A stretch of DNA of 64,000 bases from NCBI RefSeq assembly GCF_003265705.1, contig NW_020313005.1, positions 16,498,109 to 16,562,108 on the forward strand. Direction: 5' to 3'. Below the pieces are notes generated by a model. That model made no database searches. It saw only the letters and a list, made by a program, of their open reading frames with translations, and was not told the origin of the DNA. Shown here piece after piece: positions 54,865 through 64,000 of the stretch; within the stretch, counting starts at the first letter, position 1; each line of letters starts with the position of its first letter. Both the position numbers and the translations under genes were made by a program. This DNA comes from Callorhinus ursinus (taxonomy: Eukaryota > Chordata > Mammalia > Carnivora > Otariidae).

Positions 54865-55610
54865 AGGCATGATTATCAAATTTGCATAGAGCAAAAATCT
54901 GGATCATCAACAATGTTTGAAAAAGGAAGTCAAGATTAAAAAGATTTCAATTGCTGAGAATAATTGATCAAAACAATTACAAAATGAAAGCCAATAGAGG
55001 TAAGGTGAATATATGCAATTGGTTTCCAATTTGCAGGGCCGTGGGATATGACTTGATTGTGTCTGGAGAGGTGACCCTTACAAGGGTATTGGCACGACAG
55101 GAGAAAAAAGCCGACCATCCCGTCCACCGCCACACCTAGGCACAAACGTTAAATCTAATACAAGGGTGATGTTTGGGTAGAGAAGGTAGTGATTTTACGG
55201 TGCTCCTGAGAGGCCATACAAAATGTGAAATAATTTGTTCTCTTGTGGGCAGGGTTGGAGAGATATCTTGACACAAAACTTTGGTTCAAGGGAGGTGGCC
55301 TAGGAAAGTGAAGGGAAAAGATAAAAATCCTATCTGAAGAAAAATGGTTGGAAGGACTGGAGATATTTAATTTGGAAAAGAAAAGACTTTGGGGAGATAT
55401 AGCTTCTTCCAAACATCTGAAGCATAAAAAGAAAAATTGGATCAACTGGATGGCTTCTGGTGTCAGAATAAAGAGTAATGCCTAGGATTACGGGGAGGCA
55501 GATTTCAGCTCAATGTGGTATATTAAACTTTTTAACAACTGGTATTGTTCAGCAAAGAACTGATTCACCCTGAAGGTCTCAAATGAACTGCCTGTCATTA
55601 AAATGAAGTA
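54865..55610 (+). repeat. CR1/L3 LINE relic, second copy
   Basis: AACAATTACAAAATGAAAGCCAATAGAGG near 54974 repeats the consensus region seen in the first copy. Downstream come GGTTGGAAGGACTGGAGATATTTAATTTGG near 55346 and GGCAGATTTCAGCTCAATGTGG near 55497, the CR1/L3 3' section. Because both copies cover the same consensus part they are separate copies, not one split element. Confidence 0.75.
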
Positions 55611-55719
55611 ATGTGCTAGCAGCACTGAGCATAGTTCCTGACACAGGGGAAACACAATGCTTCACGTTCATTTTTTCCCTCTCTCCCTCTATATTCATCT
55701 GTGTCCAGTGAGGAAATGG

Positions 55720-56240
55720 GAAACCACACTAGGTATTTCCAACAGAGAGAATTCAATAAAGAGAATTAGTTACACCAGTGTTGCGAGACTAACAGAGCCA
55801 AAAGAAATGAATGAGTACCCCCAAGATAACCATAGGAAGTAGCTACCACTCGTGGAGTTGGAGGGAAAAGGAAAGGAGTGAAACTCACAGGACACAGCAG
55901 CTCAGACGACAGACCCCGTGGAGTTAGTGCTCAGAGTTCTGAAAATGGGGCACCTCTGGGAGAACATGATGAGACTAGTTCTGGGATTTCTAAACAGAAG
56001 CTAGAGGTTGAAGCCAACTGCAGCCACTGTGGGCCTCCTGCCACCTTGGGTCCACTGGACAGGAACACAGGAAAGGAGGAGAGAAGCATTGTTCTCATAC
56101 CCCATCTTTCAGATTCAATTTGTATTCTCAATTGGCAGGTCTTATGAGCTGACCGGAAAATGGAGTTCTCAGCCTTCCGGGTTTAGGGCAAAGTCTGAAA
56201 GGATAAATTCAGAGCCAAAGGACAATATCCAGCACCGTTG
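55720..56240 (-). repeat. Possible old interspersed repeat, family not named
   Basis: CAGAGAGAATTCAATAAAGAG near 55741 and AGGACAATATCCAGCACCG near 56219 resemble the ends of the repeat noted at 25290, in the other direction. The middle is too diverged to be sure. Confidence 0.35.
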
Positions 56241-56839
56241 ATCCGTTGGCTCCTCCAAATCCCCACACACCCTCCCACATGTGATAAGGATCCCCTGCCC
56301 AATTTCATGCTTCAACTAAGCTTTCATGCACTGCCCGTGGCATGTGCCTGTTGCCCTCAGGCAGCACCTCCACCTGGTAGGATTTCCTATCTGGTGGGAT
56401 GATTCAAAGCTTCATTCCTAAACAGTGTGTCCTGCTTTTACTGACTCGCTTTCATTTTGCACCAACATTTCCTATTGGATATGAAAACACCGAGGCAGCT
56501 GTGTTCCCTCCTCCTCCTTCCCTCCCTTATTTCTCTGCTTTCTTTTTCTTCCTTTTACCCCCTCCCTTCGTCCTTCTTTCCTATTGCCCTACAAAGCACC
56601 ATGGGGGCTGCTGTGGAGGAGATTCCTGTAGTGGGTGAGAGGTTAGACTGAAATAGTTTTCATGCATGCTTCTTCAGTGCAAAACGTTCTGAGTTTCAAT
56701 ATAAACAGATTGTTACTCTATTGTGCTTTTGTGTTAACTAGTTTCACTGCATCAGTTTCTGGATATCGTCTATCTGCACCCACTGATTTACATGCATAGC
56801 TATACCCAATTACTCTCTTTATCAAATAGTTCATATTTA
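56241..56839. other. Unassigned; pyrimidine-rich tract
   Basis: No gene. A pyrimidine-rich tract spans about 56503-56592 (TCCTCCTTCCCTCCC type). Overlapping 60-80-codon frames cover it and are low-complexity. Confidence 0.4.
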
Positions 56840-57275
56840 ATGGGCAAAATTTAGAAAGTGCAGACAAACAAGAAGACTAAAAACAGCTCATAATATAATC
56901 TCAACTCTAAGCAGTCATCACTGTTCAACTGTTGGTAAATATCCTTCTAGTCATGCTTCCATACATGAATTATATATAGATATAGATACAGATATTTGTA
57001 TCATTCACTACAAATGGTTTTATAATCTTTCTGGCAATTTTTTGGTAATTTTTTATGTATGTGGGTATCTTCCTTTTACAAATCATCCATATACTATCTT
57101 TAATGTCTGTACAGTACTGAAGCATATGGCCGGATCATAATTTATTTAACCAATCCTGTATCACTGGGCATTTGGTTGCTTAGAATTTGTTGCTGTCATA
57201 AATATTGGACATGTTCTCAGTGATCATTATGGAATAAATTCTTTATTGCCTACCCTCTTTCTAGTTAAAGAATTT
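56840..57275 (-). repeat. L1M-type 3' region, antisense
   Basis: ATCACTGTTCAACTGTTGGTAAATATCCTTC, CAAATGGTTTTATAATCTTTC, CATAATTTATTTAACCAATCC and GGCATTTGGTTGCTTAGAATTTG match the complement of the L1 ORF2 end and 3' UTR. Confidence 0.75.
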
Positions 57276-57369
57276 ATAACTTCTTTGCCAAAATATGGAC
57301 ACACCATTTAATTATAAAAGGCCTGCAAATGGAGAACAATGAGGAACCAGTACTTCTATCTTGAGATTT

Positions 57370-57520
57370 CTGAGGCACTTTATTTCATGACCACTGTGTG
57401 CCCAGCACTGTGCTGGGGGCTGTGAGAGCACAGAGATACGGTGTCCGCCCTAAGACAGCTGACAGCTCCTTGGCGGAAACCAGGCAAGAAATTATGAGGA
57501 AAGTGTCATGATTTTAGTAG
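57370..57520 (-). repeat. L2 3' end, antisense
   Basis: CACTGTGTGCCCAGCACTGTGCTGGGGGC, then GGTGTCCGCCCTAAGACAGCTGACAG and CAGGCAAGAAATTATGAGG follow the L2 complement. Confidence 0.7.
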
Positions 57521-57749
57521 AAGCGAAGGCCACAGCGACAGTTCAGCTAAGGATGAGGTGGAGCTTACAGGAGGTAATCAGGAAACCCCAAGTTCAGTTT
57601 CGTTAGCCAGGCCACACAAGGTGGGCATGTCAGGGCATGGTACCAGATCCTGGACACTGCCATTTGGACATCAAGTTTTTAGTTCAGTTCTCAGGTCATC
57701 TCTGAAAATAGTTCCGGAGTTATTTTCTTCTTGGAAGCTGAGAAATGAC
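57521..57749. other. Unassigned gap between L2 pieces
   Basis: Possibly more L2, but no clear block. Confidence 0.3.
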
Positions 57750-58590
57750 ACCTAAATCATAATGACTAATGCCAGGGAACAGGGTGCCTGGGATTCTTCT
57801 TGCCCTTCACCTGAGAGCAAGTTTTATGGCACAGTGTCAGCTATGGAGATGGTGAAAAAGACAAAGGTGAATCAGGCAGTCCTGTTTTTGAGTGACTTAC
57901 TAAAACATGTGGAGGGAGAGGGAAGTTACATTCTTATATGGCAAGCACACAAACTTAAGGCTGTGATAAGCAGACAAGCTGATATATTAAGTGTTGTGAG
58001 GCAAGTACATCTCACAGATCATGAGAATTCGGAGGAAGACTATATGGAGGAAATTGTCACAAAGGGGGGCCAGAATTGGGGTATTTAAAGATGGAGAAGG
58101 GAACTGCATGTGCAAAGGTTGAGGGATGAGAACATGGATGTCTAGAGTAATACGGTGTTAACTAACAGTTTAAAATTCTTCTTTGAAAATATTTTCATTA
58201 CAACATACTAGTCAAATTATAATTACCATCCCATGAGGAAATCAAGTCTTATACATGGAGTGACTTACTTCGGTGCTACTCCCAATTGATCACTCAGTTG
58301 GTACATGTTACATGGGCTCCATGAAAGTGGGTAGTGGGAGAAGGAGCATAGAAAGGGAGCTAGGGGCCGAGTAATGGTGGTTCTTGAATGCTAAAATAAG
58401 CAGTTTGTATGGAGAATTCACTAAATGAAAAATAAGGAGCAAATGAAAAGTTTTGATCAGCACTGAGCTTGAGGAAGATTAATCCAGCAAAAGGGATAGT
58501 CTGTAGAAAAGTCAGATTGGTAGCAGGGCAATCTGTTAAGAAGTTATGTCTATAATCAGTGCCCAAGGCAAAAAGACTCCAAGGAGGGAA
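57750..58590 (-). repeat. LINE-2 (L2) relic, antisense
   Basis: GGGAACTGCATGTGCAAAGGTTGAGG near 58097, TTTGATCAGCACTGAGC near 58453 and the GGTAGCAGGGCAATCTGTTAAG section near 58519 fit antisense L2. A diverged MIR-like patch (CCATCCCATGAGGAAATCAAG near 58225) lies inside. A 108-codon plus frame at 57762-58088 is within this relic and not coding. Confidence 0.6.
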
Positions 58591-58621
58591 TTCCATCAGT
58601 TCACAGAGACTCTTCTCACCA

Positions 58622-59180
58622 TTTTTAATGGCTTTATTGAGATATAATTGACACACAATAAACTACACATATTTAAACTGTACAAGTGGATAAATTTTGG
58701 TATATGGACACAATCACCAGTTAATATAGTAAACCTATCGCTCATCCCAAATGTCTCATATCCTTTGGTAATGCCTCCCTTCCAGCCCTCCCTACTCCTT
58801 TACTCTAGGGCAACCACTAATCTTATTTCTATTACTCTAGATTATATTTCATTTTCTTGGCTTTTATATAAATGGAAACTTATACTACGAATTCTTTTTT
58901 GTCTAACTTTTATGGTTCAACATAATTATTTGTGAGATTCATTCATATTAGTGTGTCCCTTATTTTTCATGCCATTGTATGGATGTACCACAATTTGCTT
59001 ATCCATTCACCCCTGGAAGGACTGTTGGGTTACTTACAGTTTTGGATATTATAAATAAAGTTGCTACAAACATCTATCTTTTTGTAGACATACACTTTCA
59101 TTTCTCTAGGTTGACCTAGGAGTAGAATGGCTGCTTCATATAGCAGGCATATGTTCAAAGTTTTTTAAGTTACCTTCACA
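58622..59180 (-). repeat. L1M-type 3' end, antisense
   Basis: Well-ordered complement of an ancient L1: GGCTTTATTGAGATATAATTGACAC (3' UTR), GGCAACCACTAATCTTATTTC, CATATTAGTGTGTCCC, CCATTGTATGGATGTACCAC, CCATTCACCCCTGG and CTAGGAGTAGAATGGCTGCTTC (ORF2 end). Confidence 0.9.
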
Positions 59181-59181
59181 G

Positions 59182-59470
59182 CTTTTTTATATTAGCGAAA
59201 AATCAGAAGCTATTTAAATTAAATGGTTAAGTATATTCTGATATATACATATGATGAAAAACTATGAAGATCTTAAGAACACTTATGGATTTGCGTTTAG
59301 CAGAAATATGACTGGAGATATGGCAGGTTATAGACTTTTATATATATATGTCTATATATGTGAATATAGACATATATGAGATGTAGGTGTACTTTTAGGT
59401 ATTATTTAACTTGTTTTTATAATAAAAACATATTTACAATCTGCAAAAACCTAATAAGGCTATTCTAATA
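59182..59470 (+). repeat. L1M-type 3' end, sense
   Basis: TATTAGCGAAAAATCAGAAGC, AAATGGTTAAGTATATTCTGATATATAC and the ATAATAAAAACATATTTAC tail are the end of another L1 in the opposite direction. A TATATG-rich stretch with a perfect 14-base inverted repeat (59344-59357 and 59364-59377) lies inside. Confidence 0.7.
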
Positions 59471-59974
59471 TTGGAAGTGGAAAAAAACCTTTGATGGTCA
59501 ACTAACCAAATGGTCATAGGTAGCAAAGGCAGTTTTTGGAGTGTGGGAACTTGTGGAATGGGAAATGAACCATAACCACTTTGTACTGTTTTGGTTTTGG
59601 GTCTTTTTTGTTTTCATTTTTTTCTTTACTTTTTATTATGAACTATATGTTTTTCTCTGAAAGAGAACATTTTATTTTTCAGTATACAGGAAGAAAAAAA
59701 GGAATGAGTGTTAATAATAGCTTGATTATTTTCAACTCAAATGCCTAAGTAAAGTAACAACTGATGTATAACTTATGCAGATCTATGCAAACAATTATTT
59801 AAATTGGAAAAGGAAGGATGGAATACGGGAGAATGGCAATATTTGCTGGATTGTTAATATGTCAAGCAAGTTCTTTGGTACAAGGCCACCAGAATGAGGA
59901 ATGAAGGACATTGAGCTTTGAAAGGGCCCGGGTTGTTTTAGTAGGAGGATACTGGGAATTTCAAGGTTAACCTA
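59471..59974. other. Unassigned non-coding DNA
   Basis: No feature is recognised. Confidence 0.4.
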
Positions 59975-60136
59975 ATATAATGACAATCATTTATGAAGTG
60001 GTTTATTGTTTCACAAACACATCCATATACATGAGCTTGCTTAGTCCTGTGAAAATCCTGTAAGGAAGCAGGAGAGGGATTTCATTTTAACCCCCATTTG
60101 ATAAAGGAGAAAATCAAGTCCAGAAAAGTTAAATAT
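59975..60136 (-). repeat. MIR SINE, antisense
   Basis: CATATACATGAGCTTGCTTAGTCCTGTGAAAATCCTGTAAGGAAG, then CCCCCATTTGATAAAGGAG match the MIR complement. Confidence 0.7.
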
Positions 60137-60139
60137 AGT

Positions 60140-60400
60140 AATAAATATTAGGATAGCTCCTTAAAGATTTACCAAGAGCTTTCACATGCATTTTCTCATT
60201 TAATCCTCATGGCACCTCAGGAGGAAATAAATGTGTGGTTTTCTACCCCCCACACCCATTTCTCAGATGAAGAAATTGAGATAAATTTTAACTTGAACAA
60301 AGGCCCACATGGTGGACTGGTTGATATAAGATTTCAACTTTAGACTTGGGTTCCAAAGCTAATGTTCTCTCATTTGCTCTCTATCTATGACATACCAAAA
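60140..60400 (-). repeat. MIR SINE, antisense, second copy
   Basis: CACATGCATTTTCTCATTTAATCCTCATGGCACC, CATTTCTCAGATGAAGAAATTGAG and CTTGGGTTCCAAAGC run from the MIR 3' end to its head. It follows the previous MIR directly and in the same direction. Confidence 0.85.
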
Positions 60401-60571
60401 CTCATAAGATCACAAGCTGGTGAATAATGGGGCTGGGGCTTAACTTCAGTCTTCTGACTGAATTTAATACTTCTTATCACATACTGCATGGTCAGGTAAG
60501 TGTTAGCACATGTGTTCTTCACCTTTCATTATTGTTCTGTTTACTACAGTAGAAAGTTGAAGAAGTTGATA
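60401..60571. other. Unassigned short gap
   Basis: No feature is recognised. Confidence 0.3.
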
Positions 60572-60611
60572 GTGTGAGTGTGAGTGTGTGTGTGTGTGCG
60601 CGCGCGCGCAC
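60572..60611. repeat. (GT)n(GC)n alternating repeat
   Basis: GTGTGAGTGTGAG followed by an uninterrupted alternating purine-pyrimidine run at 60584-60611 that changes from GT to GC units. GC-rich alternation is the classic Z-DNA-prone sequence. Confidence 0.95.
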
Positions 60612-61740
60612 AGTCACACTGAATGGTATAGAATTGGGGATTGTTTTCAAACCCATGGAGTTTGGAGTGTATGGCATGGGGTTGTGGAATGATATATTGT
60701 TCCATTACAGCTCATGACTCCCTGTACTTTGTGACAATATCTTATGTCATGATGAAACATGATGTGTGTGGTTAGAAAAGTGCAGATATGCCAACTGGCC
60801 CTGTGCTTTGATTCAATTATTTACTGCTACTCCTCTTATCCTGCTAAAAAGCTTTCCTCTTCTGTAGCATTTCTCAATAAAGCTAATGACTTGGCCTCTT
60901 CTCTTGAAATTTTTTTTTTTTTTTGCGGGGGGAAAGCTTCTCCACATTGACAAGTTTGAGGATGATGTTCATTGTAGTACTGCCTACTCAGAGTGAAATT
61001 ATTGGTTTAACATTGTTTAGTAATACATTTCTCATTTGTTTTGCTCCTAAGTATTTTTTAATAAGGACAAGAAAATTCTATGCTAATATGATAATTCATT
61101 TAAGTTATTGCATAACAAATTATTACTTTTATTGCAAACTAAGTCAGGACCCATACTTTCCCTTTTCTTGGAAACAAGAGGGCAAATATCCTTGGAATTG
61201 ATTTAGCCTTTTCAATCACTTGGGACTTGGTTGCACCAGATCTGATTGGTCTATATGTTTGTTGATGGGATTTCCTGGCCCTCTGCCCAAGATCAAGAAG
61301 GCTTTTGATTTTTAGCATCACCATCCTTTTGAAAATCTAGAAGGCATTCTTGCAGAAGTTTTAAATTCATTTAATTGTATAGCTATGTTTATCTGACACA
61401 GAGAAGTCAAGTGAGGAATCATATCTAGGACAAAGTCTTGAGACATTGAATCCAGTCCTTTACTCTGCCAAGCTGAGTAATATGCTGGATAGTAACAGCA
61501 TCCTTCTAAAAGCATGAGTCACATCCAAAGTGGATACCTCATTACTGTTTCTATATCTGCACATTGAGTTTTTTTAATGACTATCATAAGAGTTCAGGGT
61601 TTTTAAAACATTATAGACATTATCTGAATTTATCTTGCATCCCTTTTCTCTCTTGTGCTTACTTAAATGCCCTTCAGAAATAATGATGGGGGCTGGCTGG
61701 TGATTGATTGGGAAGTCTCAGTTTGTCTTTCTTGGCTTTC
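60612..61740. other. Unassigned non-coding DNA (about 1.1 kb)
   Basis: No gene or named repeat. A T run lies at 60910-60924. Open frames at 60923-61201 (+) and 61318-61515 (-) have no recognisable domains. Confidence 0.4.
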
Positions 61741-61870
61741 TTTTTTTAATGCCAATTTTTATTAGTGCTCATTTGTTATTAATCAGAGCTTGTCAGCAGC
61801 CTGAATATGGTCTTAAAACCAACACTAAAAATAAATATGACAGTAAATAATCAGAGGCTATGGGTGTAGA
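61741..61870. promoter_or_regulatory. Candidate conserved non-coding block
   Basis: Repeat-free: TTTTTATTAGTGCTCATTTGTTATTAATCAGAGC near 61757 and ACTAAAAATAAATATGACAGTAAATAATCAG near 61825. AT-rich with TAAT and MEF2-like CTAAAAATAA cores. Function is inferred only from composition. Confidence 0.25.
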
Positions 61871-63302
61871 CCGAGAGACAATGAATGGTTCAATTCTCAG
61901 GTCTCAGTTTCTTAGACCCTACTTATTTTTTCCCTTTGAAGCCAGAGAACAGTAGCTTGGAATCCATATGATAAAACCTATTGATAGGGACCCTCCTGCT
62001 CCCATGACCCCAGGAGAGTGTCAACACAACTGCCAAGGCAAGAACCTAGAATCTGGATGCAAGGTCATAGGAAAGTTGAGAAGATAATCATTTGTTTTGA
62101 TAAAAATGGGATATTTATTGGAACAAGTGGGTAAAGAAGAGAAACAGTCCAGCGAGAAGCTCCATGGTGCTATTGTAGGGAGAGTAAATTGCCTTTCATG
62201 GTCTGCTCAAAGTGTTTGACATGTTTGGTAAACTCCAAGGATCTTTTCTGTTTCTATTCTATTGCAGGGCTGGGGAGACAGGGGTACACTTACATTGGAC
62301 CAAAGAGGCTGGGAAACAAATCCTTTTATACTACTATTGTGCTAGGTTCCCTTTGACCTGAGCAGTAGAATTTGCTCCCCTACTCTGTCCCCCTGTTGCT
62401 ATCCCTCAACACACTCACACAGAAAACTCACAAATTTTCCTTCTCTCCTTCCTCCTTCCTTTCCTGCTTCCACATTGGACTAATAAGAACCAAAGGGAGT
62501 AAAAGTGTGAGGGCTCTTAACAACAATTCCCTGCTTTCAGTAACATCACAGAAGCTCAGTGAACAGCCCTGGAGGGCCACCTTCCTCCAAGGACTGCCAA
62601 GGCCATTTGCAACATTTCTCACCAATTTTTGGAGGGCATGAAGAACAGATAATGCAATTTCTCATCTTTGTAGCTAGACACAGACACAAGTTGCAGGCAC
62701 TGTGGAGACTCATGCTGAGTCAGGAAACAGTCCAGTTTGCACTCAAACATCCCCACATTTGTGCTCGAATGCTGGGCTGCTCTGTGCCAGAGAAGTGGCT
62801 AATAGGGTGCTAAATCAGGAAGCAGAGGTCAGCTCCCTGAAGGGGAACAGCAAGTTCTCTGTGGGTGTTTATGAGGGTGGTGGAAGAAGGGCCGGTTATA
62901 CAAGTTAAAAGAAAAGGAAAAGAAAATAACTAGTCTTTGAGTTTTGCAAAACTCAAGTAGAAACAGATGGGATCTGTGTCTTAATTGAGCTATTATTAGA
63001 TGCTAAATTTGAACCACTCTTAACTGTGCCACCTTCCCCCAAATTACTGATTTACTCAAAAAGCCCTGATTGTTTTTCTGTGGTTTTTGGCAAAGGTAAA
63101 CTGAATGAACAAAGATGTCAAATTCTAATTGTCTTTTTCTCCCTTACGTCAGCTGTTGAAAGAGGTCTTATCCTCAAAGAGACAAAAGTGGACGCTGACA
63201 GTGGGGTTTTTTTTTGCTTTTCATTTACAGAGTTAGAGTCAATGAATTTCTGGGCCTTGAAGAACCATTTCCACCCTCGGCTTCCCTTGATGAGCTGTTG
63301 AT
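61871..63302. other. Unassigned non-coding DNA (about 1.4 kb)
   Basis: No exon or named repeat. The 60-90-codon frames at 62372-62908 and 63026-63301 overlap and show no domain. Confidence 0.4.
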
Positions 63303-63343
<41 letters not shown>

Positions 63344-63365
63344 GCGTGTGTGTGTGTGTGTTGGT
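63303..63365. repeat. (TG)n microsatellite
   Basis: About 30 TG units with two GCG interruptions. The histidine/threonine and valine/cysteine runs in the frames over it are translations of the repeat. Confidence 0.97.
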
Positions 63366-64000
63366 GTGGGGAGTGGGGAATGGAGTCAGAGAAAAGGGTA
63401 ACACACATGTGTCTTTAGGTATGTGAAGAGCTTTACTCCTGTCTTGGAAAGTACATTTCATGATGTGGATGATGCAAAGAGGTGGGTGAATGAAGACACT
63501 CAGCATACCATATTGGGGATCCTCTGCTCTGTTCTCTGTGCCTTTAGTTGGCACACCCTGGGTATTAGGCATTGACGTGTGGTGGGTGGAATCTTGGACA
63601 GGATCATAGCTTTACACTCATCTCTTAAACGCAGCGTTCTTACATGTGAATGGCGAAAGGACTAAGTAATCTCAACATTAAATTGCTCTAGAAATTAAAC
63701 ATTGCAAATATGAGAACAAAACTTGTTGTTGCTGATGCTAAGGAGTAGGAATCTGGGTCTTTCTTAGAGGAGGTTAATTTGATTCCAAACTAGGGCTGGA
63801 CAATGTGATACCTATTCTGGAGGCATTCTGCCTCATTCACCCTGATACCTACCTGGCTCCTTCTCCCAACCCTGCAGGTATAGTTGTGAAGATCGAAGGA
63901 GGAGAGGGAACTGTTGGTTTCCTTCCAACTTCAAGCCCCAGTTCAGTATAATTTCGGCCTTTGTCTTGACACTTTCTATCATGTTGTTCGGGCACATTGA
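63366..64000. other. Unassigned non-coding DNA
   Basis: No gene or named repeat is recognised up to the window end. Confidence 0.4.

Noticed and set aside
63225..63572. Threonine/histidine-rich 115-codon open frame
   Set aside because: It translates the TG microsatellite and unassigned flanks.

Overview
This is a mammalian nuclear DNA window from a carnivoran. The key evidence is 15 tRNA-derived CAN-SINE copies (heads reading like GGGCACCTGGGTGGC, tails CAAATAAATAAA plus poly-A) and two 3' ends of a carnivore-type L1 that finish in a TAACATAACATAATAAAA signature. The SINE at 54401 (TCGTTAAGCGTCTGCC head, CCTCTCCCACTCCCTCTGC body) is of the kind I associate with arctoids (bears, seals, mustelids). 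I see neither the dog-specific SINEC_Cf head nor the long felid SINE body. The arctoid assignment is an inference from memory of subfamilies, not a database match.

No protein-coding exon, structural RNA gene, CpG island or promoter could be supported. Every open frame seen is short (at most about 150 codons) and unrecognised, or falls in a repeat, or is open in several overlapping frames as expected by chance. The window reads as a gene desert or a very long intron.

Layout. 1-2.7 kb holds an old LINE-2 split by a SINE. 2.8-4.9 kb is an antisense ancient L1 ORF2 relic, also split by a SINE. 5.6-7.1 kb has a pentanucleotide microsatellite and two L1 tails. 9.2-15.1 kb is one long decayed sense L1 broken by a DNA transposon, four SINEs and a MaLR-like LTR. 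15-22 kb carries LTRs, L2, MIR and SINEs. At 22.4-22.8 kb a younger L1 3' end sits inside a MER5-like element with clear target-site duplications. 23-31 kb is poorer in recognisable repeats. 31-46 kb is dense in MIR and L2, with nested insertions at 34.3-34.7 and 36.9-37.4 kb. 46.4-52.9 kb is relatively repeat-poor and contains the best candidates for conserved non-coding (enhancer-like) DNA, chiefly 47.5-47.9 kb. 52.9-55.6 kb has two CR1/L3 relics. 56.8-60.4 kb is L1, L2 and MIR. 60.4-64 kb is mostly unassigned apart from two alternating purine-pyrimidine repeats.

All repeat family names come from reading the sequence against remembered consensus sequences. Boundaries of old elements (MIR, L2, L3, MLT1, L1M) are good to about 20-50 bases. 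SINE and young L1 boundaries are tighter because target-site duplications are visible. I found no evidence of a new biological system. The most notable observations are a twice-used insertion site, several perfect inverted repeats, a 51-bp tandem duplication inside an LTR, head-to-head L1 ends and the candidate conserved blocks.
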